From Bacteroidota bacterium (GTDB lineage Bacteria > Bacteroidota > Bacteroidia > AKYH767-A > 2013-40CM-41-45): a DNA stretch of 64,000 bases. This document shows, one piece after another, positions 1 through 8,949 of the stretch. Under the pieces are notes generated by a model. It saw nothing but the letters and a program-made list of their open reading frames with translations. It was not told where the DNA came from and did no database searches. How positions within the stretch are numbered: position 1 is the first letter of the stretch; each line of letters starts with the position of its first letter. The translations under genes and the position numbers were made by a program. The DNA lies in contig JADKIH010000011.1 in assembly GCA_016721305.1 (NCBI GenBank), forward strand, positions 98,503-162,502, in the 5' to 3' direction.

Positions 1-984
1 TTTCACCTTGAGAAAATCCCTGGTATCGGAAGCGAACGGGCTGAGATGATCGTAAAACATAAATTATTCGATCAGGCCAAAGAGGAAGTAAAGTGGATTC
101 GAAATCATGGCATTCGTCCGTACTTTTTCCTCGACAAAGATTATCCGGCCCGTTTAAAAAACTGCGACGATGCTCCAGCCCTGCTTTTTGCCAAGGGAGA
201 AATGGACTTGAATGCCGAACGTATCATTGCCATCGTCGGAACCCGTCATATTACCACGCACGGAAAAGATGCCACCGAAAAACTGGTAAGTGAGCTGGCG
301 GAGTTTAATCCCGTCGTCATCAGCGGACTTGCCTATGGCGTCGATATTACCGCACATATGGCGGCCGTGAAAGCCGGATTGCCGACGATTGGCGTTGTGG
401 CTCACGGATTGGACAAAGTGTATCCAACGGAGCATATAAAGGCCGTGGAGCGAATGTTTCCAAACGGTGGACTTCTCAGCGAATACATTCATGGCGTGAA
501 ACCCGACAAAGAACATTTTCCGATGAGGAACAGAATTGTAGCCGGATTGTGCGATGCCGTCATCGTGATCGAATCGGCTAAACGCGGTGGCGCACTCATC
601 ACAGCTGAGATCGCGAACAGTTACAATCGCGACGTCTTCGCCATGCCCGGGCGAGTGACTGATTCGTTCTCCGCCGGCTGTCACGAGCTCATCCGACAAA
701 ACAAAGCGACAATCTTCACCAATGCCGCTCACATCGCCGATGCCATGAACTGGAACGTCTCCGCTCCCGAAAAGAAAAAAACGAAGCAGCTCGTCCTCTT
801 CAACGAACTCAGTCCCGACGAAAAAAAGCTCGTCACCATTCTCCAAAACCAATCTCAATCTACGCTCGACGAGATCGCCATTACATGCGACCTACCTGTC
901 AGCAAAGTATCCACTCTCCTCCTGAAACTGGAGTTTGACGGAGTGGTGAGAGCGTTGCCGGGAAAAGTCTTTTTATTGCAGTAA
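1..984 (+). CDS. dprA: DNA processing protein DprA, 5'-truncated by window edge
   Basis: DprA loads RecA onto incoming single-stranded DNA during natural transformation. The reading frame is open to base 1, and the first codons encode a helix-hairpin-helix-like IPGIGSERA stretch typical of the N-terminal SAM/HhH region, so the ATG at 46 is internal and the true start lies upstream. The Rossmann-like core shows IVGTR, SGLAYGVDITAH, GGLLSEY, FPMRNRIVAGL, ESAKRGGALITAEIA and PGRVTDSFSAGCHELI, all diagnostic. The last ~60 residues form the winged-helix (DML1-like) domain (LSPDEKKLVTIL...VSTLLLKLEFDGVVRALPG). The TAA stop lies at the very start of a GTAAGTA repeat array. Family assignment is firm; competence in this organism is inferred. 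Confidence 0.95.
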   Translation, partial: FHLEKIPGIGSERAEMIVKHKLFDQAKEEVKWIRNHGIRPYFFLDKDYPARLKNCDDAPALLFAKGEMDLNAERIIAIVGTRHITTHGKDATEKLVSELAEFNPVVISGLAYGVDITAHMAAVKAGLPTIGVVAHGLDKVYPTEHIKAVERMFPNGGLLSEYIHGVKPDKEHFPMRNRIVAGLCDAVIVIESAKRGGALITAEIANSYNRDVFAMPGRVTDSFSAGCHELIRQNKATIFTNAAHIADAMNWNVSAPEKKKTKQLVLFNELSPDEKKLVTILQNQSQSTLDEIAITCDLPVSKVSTLLLKLEFDGVVRALPGKVFLLQ

Positions 985-1165
985 GTTGTAAGTAGTAAGT
1001 AGTAAGTTGACTTGGAGTTGGGGCGGATGGGGATGGGGGACGGTTTGGGGTTTCAAATAATTTTAGAATTATACTCCCGAAAAGGATTAACGTAAGCAGG
1101 AAGCTTCAACACTTCCAGCGATCAATAGTCAACTTACTACTTACTACTTACTACTTACTACTTAC
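981..1165. repeat. GTAAGTA heptamer element A1, inverted pair
   Basis: The left arm (981-1014) is a run of GTAAGTA/GTAAGTT heptamers ending in GTTGACTTGG. The right arm (1128-1165) is its reverse complement, starting AGTCAACTT and continuing as ACTACTT units. About 110 bp of unrelated sequence lies between them. The element sits between the convergent genes dprA and the SWIB gene, and the dprA stop codon is part of the first heptamer. The same two-arm structure recurs at 37338-37615, 44881-45062 and 47414-47568. Confidence 0.9.
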
Positions 1166-1174
1166 AGGCCAACG

Positions 1175-1210
1175 GCCAAAAAAAAAGCCACCCCGCAGGA
1201 TGGCCTTTTG
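1175..1210 (-). terminator. Rho-independent terminator of the SWIB gene
   Basis: Read on the minus strand, a GGCCA-CC stem with one mismatch closes on GG-TGGC (1187-1204) and is followed by a run of nine T. It lies about 25 bp past the stop of the gene at 1231-1617. Confidence 0.75.
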
Positions 1211-1230
1211 TCTTCTAATCAATGGTCTGA

Positions 1231-1617
1231 TTAAGAAAGGTGTTTGTAAACAAGCTTTGTCATTTCGAACATAGAAACTTGTTTTTTACCACCGAATACT
1301 TTTTTCAAGTTTTCGTCAGCATTGATGTTACGTCTTTCTTTAGCATCTTGAAGTTTGTTCTTCTTGATGTAATCCCAAAGGCGTTTAGTAACCTCCGTAC
1401 GTGGAAGCGGTTTGCTACCTACGATTGGCTGGAGAGTTTCGCTAATGTTCATAGGCTTCATGAAAGCAGCATTTGGTTTGCGTTTCACTTTAGCTTTAGC
1501 TGGTTTTTTAGCAGCAGCTTTTTTCTTAGCAGGAGCTTTAGCCTTCGCTTTAGCTTTAGCTGGTTTTTTAGCTTTGGCTTTTGCCGGAGCTTTTTTCTTA
1601 GCTTTTTTAGTTGCCAT
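1231..1617 (-). CDS. Histone-H1-like lysine/alanine-rich protein with SWIB domain
   Basis: Residues 1-48 are almost only Lys, Ala and Pro (repeats of the KAKAKKPAKA type), like the C-terminal tails of histone H1 and bacterial HU/AlgP-like proteins, and should bind DNA non-specifically. Residues ~50-128 match a SWIB/MDM2-like domain (NISETLQPIVGSKPLPRTEV, then LWDYIKKNKLQD, a NINADENLKKVFGG segment and a MFEMTKLVYKHL end). SWIB is best known from eukaryotic SWI/SNF and p53 regulators; stand-alone bacterial forms are thought to be nucleoid proteins. The low-complexity tail is continuous in frame, so there is no sign of decay. A nucleoid-structuring role is inferred. Confidence 0.85.
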   Translation of the reverse strand: MATKKAKKKAPAKAKAKKPAKAKAKAKAPAKKKAAAKKPAKAKVKRKPNAAFMKPMNISETLQPIVGSKPLPRTEVTKRLWDYIKKNKLQDAKERRNINADENLKKVFGGKKQVSMFEMTKLVYKHLS

Positions 1618-2041
1618 GATTTTTAAAATGATTTAAGGTTTTCTATGCACAAATCAACGAAGTATTTCAGAGTGAAAACACATTCACTCCAAGAAGTTTT
1701 CCACAATCGCAACGTCTGCTTTTCATAGGAGAAATCATGCACTTTGCCCGTCGTTTGCAGGGTACAGATCGTGTCGTCATAGTGCGCATTTCATTTTCTC
1801 CTCTGAAAAACATTAATTTCATAGGGGAAATGCGCAAAACCTCCAAAACGCCCGTGAATAGCGGGTTTCAGAGCTTCTCTCCTATGAGAAAATACATGCC
1901 TGTAACGCTAACACTCAGTCTCTCAGCGAGTGAAAAAATTGGATTTGCCCAATCGTAATAATATTGATATTATTGTATGGAGTACGGCCGGGTTTTGACG
2001 TTATTCACAATTGAGCCCGCGTTTTACACACCTAAAGAACC
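1618..2041. other. Intergenic region between divergent genes
   Basis: This 424-bp spacer between divergently transcribed genes must hold both promoters. It contains three related short words in both orientations: a TTTCATAGGAGAAAT form near 1721-1735, a TTTCATAGGGGAAAT form near 1817-1831, and an inverted TCTCCTATGAGAAAA form near 1879-1893. These could be operator half-sites, but nothing identifies a binding protein. A short open frame at 1737-1958 has no coding character. Confidence 0.4.
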
Positions 2042-3424
2042 GTGAACACCGCTATATTTCGTCTTTGCTTTTTACTTTTTCTCCCTCTGGCATCTCTTGC
2101 ACAGGATTCAATTCCTACCCGTAATGTGGTAGGTTGTGTCTCTGGTAATTGCGAAAACGGAGATGGAGTGTATCGCTCCGGCTCGGGAAATCTCTATGAA
2201 GGTTCGTTCCGCGATGGGCAATACTACGGTAAAGGAAAGATCACTTACCGCGACGGCGATGTGTACGAAGGCGATTTCGCCCAGGGGAAAATGAATGGCT
2301 CCGGTGTCTATATGTACAAAGACGGCACTCGCTACGAGGGAAGTTTCTCCAAAGGACGAATGGATGGCCATGGCGTAATCTATTATGTAAGCGGAAATAA
2401 ATACGACGGTTCATTCGCCAACAATATGAAATCGGGCGAGGAAACGTACTACTTCGTCGACAGCAGTCGCTATACGGGAAATTTCGCTTTCGATAAAATG
2501 GACGGACAAGGAACGCTCTTCTATACTAACGGCGATCAGTATCGTGGGTCATTTGTTAAGGGAAAACAGTGGGGAAAGGGAATGTATCTGTATCACGACG
2601 GAAATACGTACTCGGGCGATTTTGTTAACGGTAACTACAACGGACAGGGAACGCTGACTCTGACGGATGGCTCTTATTATGAAGGTGAATTCAAAAACGA
2701 CAATATGGAAGGCTCGGGTATTTTCTTTTATACCAATGGCGATGTCTATGTCGGAACTTTCGTTAACGGAAAATACAACGGATGCGGTACTTACTACTAT
2801 GCAGGCGGCGAACGTTATGAAGGAGATTATCTGAATAATCAAAGTCACGGCACGGGAACATATTTCGAAGAGGACGGAACAGGCACGATGTATCACTATA
2901 TTAATGGTGCTATCGTCGGAGAAGGAATTCAACTTTACTACGACCCTATGATGAGCAGCGAAGCTCCGACACTGGCCGAAAACAAGCCGAAGACGGAAGA
3001 AGTAAAAGCTGCCGTTCATGCAGAAGCCGAACCAATTGTTAAGACGACGGAATCAAAAGTTGTTAAAGAAGCTCCGATCGATGCTTATCAGGAAGATGCA
3101 GCTCCGACTACGGAGAAACCTGCTAAGAGCGAAATTGCGAATGAAAAACCAAACGAAGCGAAAACCAATGCTTCTGTCGAACAGACTAAAGAAATTGCCC
3201 GCCCTTCGTCGATTACGAATAATGTCGGACTGATGTGCCCTGCCTGCAAAGGAAAAGGGAAAATCTACCAGGCCGAAATCAGAAAGAATAAGATGGTCAC
3301 CAAAGATATCAGCAACGGAATCGGTCCGCGTAACTTTGTTACGTATCAGGTAAACGAAATCGTTCGCCCGGCCGGAAATGTTCAGTGCGGCCGTTGCAGT
3401 GGTACAGGAAAATTGAAAGAATAA
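2042..3424 (+). CDS. Exported MORN-repeat protein with C-terminal CxxCxGxG zinc finger
   Basis: The start is GTG; no ATG in frame precedes the signal peptide (hydrophobic to about residue 20, ending ASLAQ). Residues ~35-290 hold about eleven MORN repeats (YEGSF..G...GKGKITYRDG type), which usually bind membranes or act as scaffolds. A Pro/Glu/Lys-rich linker follows (~305-385). The last 65 residues carry two DnaJ-like zinc-knuckle motifs, CPACKGKGK and CGRCSGTGK, separated by ~45 residues. The stop is 23 bp upstream of the sensor kinase start, so the two are probably co-transcribed and this protein may serve the same signalling pathway. The MORN plus zinc-knuckle arrangement behind a signal peptide is unusual; the function is unknown. 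Confidence 0.85.
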   Translation: MNTAIFRLCFLLFLPLASLAQDSIPTRNVVGCVSGNCENGDGVYRSGSGNLYEGSFRDGQYYGKGKITYRDGDVYEGDFAQGKMNGSGVYMYKDGTRYEGSFSKGRMDGHGVIYYVSGNKYDGSFANNMKSGEETYYFVDSSRYTGNFAFDKMDGQGTLFYTNGDQYRGSFVKGKQWGKGMYLYHDGNTYSGDFVNGNYNGQGTLTLTDGSYYEGEFKNDNMEGSGIFFYTNGDVYVGTFVNGKYNGCGTYYYAGGERYEGDYLNNQSHGTGTYFEEDGTGTMYHYINGAIVGEGIQLYYDPMMSSEAPTLAENKPKTEEVKAAVHAEAEPIVKTTESKVVKEAPIDAYQEDAAPTTEKPAKSEIANEKPNEAKTNASVEQTKEIARPSSITNNVGLMCPACKGKGKIYQAEIRKNKMVTKDISNGIGPRNFVTYQVNEIVRPAGNVQCGRCSGTGKLKE

Positions 3425-3447
3425 AACACCTCCAATTAAGAGTGTCT

Positions 3448-6400
3448 ATGAAAATAAAATTGCTGCTTTTTTCTATTGCATGCATTCTCTCTTCTCAGCT
3501 TACCATGGCTCAATCGTCATTGCGATTTGGCCGTATCTCCGTTGATAAGGGATTGTCGCAATCGACAGTCTATTGTACTTATCAGGATAGCCAGGGCTTT
3601 ATCTGGTTCGGAACTGAAGATGGGCTGAATAAATACGACGGCTACACATACGATGTGTCCAAATACGATCCGACTGATTCAAACTCAATCAGCAATAATA
3701 TCATTCGTGTGATGTTCGAAGACAGTCATCAGACTCTCTGGATCGGCACGGATAACGGACTCAATACGTATAATCGTCAGAACGGACATTTTCACCGGTT
3801 TCAGAATAACCCTTCGAATCCTTCTTCTATTTCAAATAATCTGATCTCTTCAATTACAGAGGACAAAAAAGGAATCGTATGGATCGGAACGAATAATGGT
3901 TTGAATGCATTTGATCCCGCTACCGGCAAATTCACTGTTTATCGCTCTAATCCAAATGACCCATCGACTCTTACGAGCAATGTCATTTCTTCATTAGCAG
4001 TTTCCAATACCGGCGTGCTTTGGGTTGGAACAAATGCTAACGGTCTTAACGCTTTCGACCCTTCTACTCATCGCGCAACACGATACGTACACAGCAGCGA
4101 TCCGAATTCTCTCAGTGAAGATGAAATTGCGACTCTCGAATTCGATCATTCAGGCAATTTGTGGATCGGAACTCTGAACGGCGGTGCCAATATGTTTACG
4201 AATGGCACTTTCCGTCATTATACAACTGAACAAGGTCTTTCCGGCAACAGCGTTTTCTCTCTTCATGAAGACAAGAGCGGTGTGATGTGGATGGGAACTT
4301 TCGGAACGGGCTTGAATGCTCTTAATCGTCAGACCGGAAAAATCACAGTATATAAGAAAGAGGCTCAGAACCCTGAATCAATGTCAAGCAATAAAATCTA
4401 TGGCGTATTCGAAGACAATGCCGGAACTATCTGGTTTTCGACTTCGAATGGCGTGAGTTTCTACAATCGTACGGTGGCAAAATTCAGCACGTACAAATTG
4501 AACGACAATACTGAAACAGCAGGAAACAATTCAGTTTTCTCCGTGTGCGAGAGCAAAGACGGCTCGGTATGGGTCGGAACGCTCGGAAGCGGTTTAAATG
4601 TTTTCAGTCGTACGGAAGAACGTTTTGTGAATGAAAAATACTCTTCTCTTAACAATCCTCTCCTCCGCTTCTGCAATGTATTCTCTCTCCTAGAAGATCG
4701 CAGCGGACTGATCTGGATCGGAACTTCCGACGGACTCTTGTCATTTAACAAATCGACAGGCGCTGTTCAGTCGTACAAAACGTCTTCAACAAAAGGATCT
4801 ATCAGCAATAATTACATCCGTTGCATTTTCGAAGACAAGGGCGGCGTGCTCTGGATCGGAACGTATGGCGGCGGATTGAATATGATGGATCGCGCTACGG
4901 GAAAATTCACTGTATATAAGAATGTACAGGGAAATGCTTCTTCGCTGAGCAGCGACGTTGTGATGGACATTACGGAAGATCGCAGCGGTCGTTTGTGGAT
5001 TTGCACATACGGTGGTGGTGTGAGTGTTTTTGATCGCGCTTCGGGAAAATTCACTTCTTATAAGAATGACACGAACAATCCGAAAAGCATCAGCAGTAAC
5101 TTCGTAAACAGCATTCACGAAGACAAAGACGGCAAGATGCTCATCGGTACTTACGGAGGCGGGTTGAATACAATCTCTCCTTCTTCGAACGAATTTTCAC
5201 ACTTCATCGAAAGCGATGGCTTGCCGAGTAATATCATTAACGGCATTGTTTCCGATGCAAAGGGAAATGTTTGGCTGAGCACGAATAACGGCGTTTGCAA
5301 ACTGAATCTGACAAGCGACCCGAAATCGCTTACGTCGAATTCACGTACGTACAATGTAAAAGACGGACTTCAAAACAAATTCAACGAGAATGCATGTTTC
5401 TCCGGAAACGGCGGCTGGTTGTACTTTGGTGGAAGTAACGGATTGAACGCATTTCATCCCGACAGCATCAATGACAATACCGTCATTCCTCCGGTTGTGA
5501 TTACACGATTCTATCTCTTCGAAAAGCCGGCGAGAATGGACACGCTTATTACGAGCGACAAAAAACTGAATCTGAATTACCGTCAGAATTTCTTCTCCTT
5601 CGATTTCGCATCGCTCAACTATCTTTTCCCGGAGAAAAATCGCTATGCATACAAGATGGAAGGATTGAACGACGACTGGATTTATTCAGGCGATCGTCAC
5701 TACGCACAGTACACGAATATCGATCCCGGTACTTATACCTTCCGTGTGAAGGCTTGTAATAACGATGGCGTTTGGAATGAAACCGGTATTTCGATTTTGA
5801 TTACCATTCGTCCGCCATTCTGGAAGACATGGTGGTTTACGGGCTTGTTTGCTTTAGCGGTAACACTCATCATCTTCGTCTACATCCGCATTCGTACCAA
5901 TACACTCGTTAAACAGAATCTCGTTCTCGAGGAGAAAGTCAACTCACGTACGGCCGAATTGCAGGTAAAGAACATTGAGCTTACGAAGACGATGGACAAT
6001 CTGAAATCGACGCAAACCCAGCTGATTCAATCGGAGAAGATGGCTTCTCTCGGTCAGCTTACGGCGGGTATTGCGCATGAGATTCAGAATCCATTGAACT
6101 TCGTGAACAATTTCTCCGACTTATCGGTAGAGCTCATTCAGGAATTGAAAGAAGAAATTCCGGCTGAAGAAAAAGAGGAAATCATCGACGACCTCCGCCA
6201 GAATATGGAAAAGATTAATTTCCACGGAAAGCGCGCCGACAGCATTGTAAAAGGAATGCTTCAGCACAGTCGTACCTCGGTGGCGGAAAAAATGCCGACC
6301 GATATCAATAAGCTCGTCGACGAATTCTTCAATCTCGCCTACCACGGTATGCGCGCAAAAGATCCATCGTTCAACTGTACGATGGAGAAAAAGCTCGCCG

Positions 6401-6777
6401 AGAATTTACCACAGGCAAAAATTATTTCGCAGGATATTTCCCGTGTCATTCTGAATATCTTCAACAATGCCTTCTATGCCGTTGATGAACGTGCGAAAGC
6501 CGAGCCTAAAGGTTATCAGCCAACTGTATCGATTGCAACGACTTTGGTGAATGATAAAATTCAGATCAACATTCGTGATAACGGAAGAGGAATTCCTGCC
6601 GATATTCGCGACAAGATTTTCAATCCATTCTTCACCACTAAACCAACCGGACAAGGTACCGGACTCGGATTATCGATCAGCTACGATATCGTTGTGAAAG
6701 GACACGATGGCGAACTCAAAGTTGAATCAGAGCCGGGAAAATATTCGGAATTCATTATTACAATACCTGTTCAATAA
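3448..6777 (+). CDS. Beta-propeller sensor histidine kinase (Reg_prop/Y_Y_Y)
   Basis: I chose ATG 3448 rather than an upstream in-frame start because it opens a clear signal peptide (MKIKLLLFSIACILSS, cleaved after MAQ) and avoids overlap with the MORN gene. About fourteen Reg_prop repeats (D..G.LWIGT...GLN) form two predicted seven-bladed periplasmic propellers (~30-700). A Y_Y_Y domain (~710-790) and one transmembrane helix (~795-816) follow. The cytoplasmic part has a coiled coil, a phosphoacceptor His877 in GIAHEIQNPLNF, and an HATPase domain with an N-box, DNGRGIP, and GTGLGLSISYD. Unlike classical hybrid two-component systems of Bacteroidetes it has no receiver or AraC domain; partner receivers are encoded next door. 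The ligand is unknown; polysaccharides are common for the family but not shown here. Confidence 0.93.
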   Translation: MKIKLLLFSIACILSSQLTMAQSSLRFGRISVDKGLSQSTVYCTYQDSQGFIWFGTEDGLNKYDGYTYDVSKYDPTDSNSISNNIIRVMFEDSHQTLWIGTDNGLNTYNRQNGHFHRFQNNPSNPSSISNNLISSITEDKKGIVWIGTNNGLNAFDPATGKFTVYRSNPNDPSTLTSNVISSLAVSNTGVLWVGTNANGLNAFDPSTHRATRYVHSSDPNSLSEDEIATLEFDHSGNLWIGTLNGGANMFTNGTFRHYTTEQGLSGNSVFSLHEDKSGVMWMGTFGTGLNALNRQTGKITVYKKEAQNPESMSSNKIYGVFEDNAGTIWFSTSNGVSFYNRTVAKFSTYKLNDNTETAGNNSVFSVCESKDGSVWVGTLGSGLNVFSRTEERFVNEKYSSLNNPLLRFCNVFSLLEDRSGLIWIGTSDGLLSFNKSTGAVQSYKTSSTKGSISNNYIRCIFEDKGGVLWIGTYGGGLNMMDRATGKFTVYKNVQGNASSLSSDVVMDITEDRSGRLWICTYGGGVSVFDRASGKFTSYKNDTNNPKSISSNFVNSIHEDKDGKMLIGTYGGGLNTISPSSNEFSHFIESDGLPSNIINGIVSDAKGNVWLSTNNGVCKLNLTSDPKSLTSNSRTYNVKDGLQNKFNENACFSGNGGWLYFGGSNGLNAFHPDSINDNTVIPPVVITRFYLFEKPARMDTLITSDKKLNLNYRQNFFSFDFASLNYLFPEKNRYAYKMEGLNDDWIYSGDRHYAQYTNIDPGTYTFRVKACNNDGVWNETGISILITIRPPFWKTWWFTGLFALAVTLIIFVYIRIRTNTLVKQNLVLEEKVNSRTAELQVKNIELTKTMDNLKSTQTQLIQSEKMASLGQLTAGIAHEIQNPLNFVNNFSDLSVELIQELKEEIPAEEKEEIIDDLRQNMEKINFHGKRADSIVKGMLQHSRTSVAEKMPTDINKLVDEFFNLAYHGMRAKDPSFNCTMEKKLAENLPQAKIISQDISRVILNIFNNAFYAVDERAKAEPKGYQPTVSIATTLVNDKIQINIRDNGRGIPADIRDKIFNPFFTTKPTGQGTGLGLSISYDIVVKGHDGELKVESEPGKYSEFIITIPVQ

Positions 6778-6791
6778 TATAAATACACACT

Positions 6792-7169
6792 ATGATAAAG
6801 ATACTTGTAGTCGACGACGAGCAAGATGTTGAGATGCTATTCACTCAGCGGTTCCGTAAAGAAATCCGCAGCGAAGAAGTAGCCATCAACTTTGCCTTCA
6901 ACGGAGAAGACGCCATCAGCTACTTGCGCAAACTCGATCCTTTCGACGTCGTTCTCGTTTTGAGCGATATCAATATGCCCGGAATGACCGGCCTCGAATT
7001 ATTACGCATTATCAAAAAAGATTTTCCCACTCTGAAAGTAATGATGGTTACCGCCTACGGCGATGACAACAATTTCAAAAGCGCCAGAGATTTCGGAGCA
7101 GATGATTTTGTGACGAAGCCGGTGAATTTTACGATATTGAAGGAGAAGATTTTGAAGTTGGGGAATTAA
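6792..7169 (+). CDS. Stand-alone response regulator receiver (CheY-like)
   Basis: A single REC domain of 125 aa with the acidic pair Asp8-Asp9, phosphoacceptor Asp59 (SDINMPGMTG), Thr86 (MVTAYG) and Lys108 (TKPV). There is no output domain, so it acts through protein contacts or as a phosphate shuttle. It starts 14 bp after the propeller kinase stop and is most likely its direct partner. It closely resembles the N-terminal receiver of the next gene (RRQRFR..K, INMP, SAYGD positions), which suggests duplication. Confidence 0.93.
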   Translation: MIKILVVDDEQDVEMLFTQRFRKEIRSEEVAINFAFNGEDAISYLRKLDPFDVVLVLSDINMPGMTGLELLRIIKKDFPTLKVMMVTAYGDDNNFKSARDFGADDFVTKPVNFTILKEKILKLGN

Positions 7170-7170
7170 C

Positions 7171-7319
7171 AGGTAAGTTGTAAGTAGTAAGTAGTAAGTT
7201 GACTTGCTGTTGGTAAATAGTAAGTAGTAAGTAGTAAGTTGACTTGCTGTTGGTAAATAGTAAGTTGTAATTTGTAAATAGTAAGTTGTAAGTAGTAAGT
7301 AGTAAGTTGACTTGCTATT
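7171..7319 (+). repeat. GTAAGTA heptamer element A2, three direct copies
   Basis: Three roughly 45-50 bp direct copies of GTAAGTA heptamers, each ending in GTTGACTTGCTGTTGG or the variant GCTATTGG. There is no inverted arm inside this spacer; the nearest inverted arm is at 9971-10008, beyond the hybrid kinase and Hpt genes. Confidence 0.88.
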
Positions 7320-7344
7320 GGCGAGTAGGAAGCTGACTTTCAAA

Positions 7345-8949
7345 ATGCAACAACCAGCCAAAATACTAGTCGTCGACGACGAAGCCGATCTGGAGCTTTT
7401 GATCCGGCAGCGTTTTCGTCATAAGATAAAGAACAATGAAGTTGCTTTTGATTTTGCGGCGAACGGACGAATTGCTTTGGAGAAATTAGGATCGGACGGA
7501 AATAATTTCGACATGATTCTTACCGATATCAATATGCCTGAAATGGACGGACTGACGCTGCTTACGAGAGTGAAAGAACGTTTCCGTTACTACAAGGCTG
7601 TTGTGGTAAGTGCTTATGGCGATATGGAAAATATCCGCACGGCGATGAATCGCGGTGCATTCGATTTTATTACCAAGCCGATCGATTTCACCGATCTGGA
7701 AACGACGATCGACAAGACTGTTTCCGAAATGCGCTTCATTCGCGCCGGACAGCATGCACAAGCGAAATTATCAGAAACCATTATCGAAAAAGAACGCGCT
7801 GAGCAGAGTGAAAAATTCAAGCAGCAGTTCTTAGCCAATATGAGTCATGAGATTCGTACGCCGATGAATTCGATTATCGGTTTAACGAATCTGCTCGTGA
7901 AAACTAATCTCGACGATCAGCAGAACAAATATCTCAACGTCATTAAAAAATCGTCGGAGAATTTGCTTGTCATCATCAACGACATCTTAGATCTCTCGAA
8001 GATTGAAGCCGGCAAGATGGATTTCGAGAAAATTCCTTTCGCTTTAAAAGAAGCTCTCGAAACCGTTTATCACGCCATGCTTTTCAAAGCAGACGAGAAA
8101 AAACTTGGATTCAAAATAGATATCCAGCACGGCACACCCGAAGTTCTCATTGGCGATCCGACACGATTGAATCAGATTCTGATCAATCTCGCCGGTAACG
8201 CCATTAAGTTTACCGAGAGCGGAAGCGTGACCGTCGACATTCGCCAGATCAATCGTACCGGCAATGTTAGCATGGTACAATTCAGCGTGATCGATACAGG
8301 AATCGGTATTGCTCCCGAAGCGTTATCGAAAATCTTCGACAGCTTCTCACAAGCCAGCAGCGATACGACACGGAAATTTGGCGGCACCGGTTTAGGATTG
8401 ACGATTTCCAAACAACTCGTCGAATTGCAAGGCGGAGATATTACGGTGAAGAGCGAGCCGGGCAAAGGAACATCGTTTATTTTTACGATTCCATATCCGG
8501 TTGGCGAGGCGACAACTAGCAATAACGATAACGATAACGTAGACAATATTACCGGCGAACAGTTACGAGGACTAAACGTTCTCCTCGTGGAAGACAATGC
8601 CTTCAATCAGATGGTAGCCACCGACACACTGGGCGATCTCATCCCCGATCTGAAAATCGAAATCGCCGACAACGGAAAGATTGCCGTCGACATGGTAAGT
8701 GCGAAAGACTACGACGTCGTCCTCATGGACATCCAAATGCCCGAAATGGACGGCTTCGAAGCGACAAGACAAATCCGCGCCATGCCGTCGCCCAAAAACA
8801 AAACCCGCATCATGGCCATGACAGCAAACGTTACATCCGAAGAAGTGAATAAGTGCTTTGAGGTGGGGATGGATGCGTATATCTCCAAGCCGTTTGAAAC
8901 GCAGGACCTGCTGAATAAGCTCGGGAAGCTGACTTTGTCAATTAGCTAA
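7345..8949 (+). CDS. Hybrid histidine kinase REC-HisKA-HATPase-REC
   Basis: ATG 7345 starts cleanly at a receiver domain (MQQPAKILVVDDEAD); an upstream TTG lies inside the repeat and is less likely. Order: REC1 (~5-125, Asp61 in TDINMPEMDG), a linker helix, HisKA with His168 in NMSHEIRTPMN, HATPase (~270-385: NLAGNAIKFTE, DTGIGIAPE, GGTGLGLTISKQ), and REC2 (~410-530, Asp462 in LMDIQMPEMDG, SKPFE). There is no transmembrane segment, so it is cytoplasmic and is probably driven by phosphorylation or binding at REC1. The C-terminal REC2 followed by a separate Hpt gene implies a His-Asp-His-Asp relay. The TAA stop is inside the first AGCTAATT repeat. Confidence 0.93.
   Translation: MQQPAKILVVDDEADLELLIRQRFRHKIKNNEVAFDFAANGRIALEKLGSDGNNFDMILTDINMPEMDGLTLLTRVKERFRYYKAVVVSAYGDMENIRTAMNRGAFDFITKPIDFTDLETTIDKTVSEMRFIRAGQHAQAKLSETIIEKERAEQSEKFKQQFLANMSHEIRTPMNSIIGLTNLLVKTNLDDQQNKYLNVIKKSSENLLVIINDILDLSKIEAGKMDFEKIPFALKEALETVYHAMLFKADEKKLGFKIDIQHGTPEVLIGDPTRLNQILINLAGNAIKFTESGSVTVDIRQINRTGNVSMVQFSVIDTGIGIAPEALSKIFDSFSQASSDTTRKFGGTGLGLTISKQLVELQGGDITVKSEPGKGTSFIFTIPYPVGEATTSNNDNDNVDNITGEQLRGLNVLLVEDNAFNQMVATDTLGDLIPDLKIEIADNGKIAVDMVSAKDYDVVLMDIQMPEMDGFEATRQIRAMPSPKNKTRIMAMTANVTSEEVNKCFEVGMDAYISKPFETQDLLNKLGKLTLSIS

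Noticed and set aside
154..858. 234-codon frame on the minus strand inside dprA
   Set aside because: It lies fully within a gene with clear motifs, and the antisense product has random composition.
981..1165. Transposon-like element with terminal inverted repeats
   Set aside because: The interiors differ between copies, no target-site duplication is visible, no transposase is present, and arms occur singly at two sites.
1737..1958. 73-codon open frame upstream of the MORN gene
   Set aside because: Composition is Arg/Ser-rich and unlike any family, it spans inverted short words, and it has no start context; treated as intergenic.
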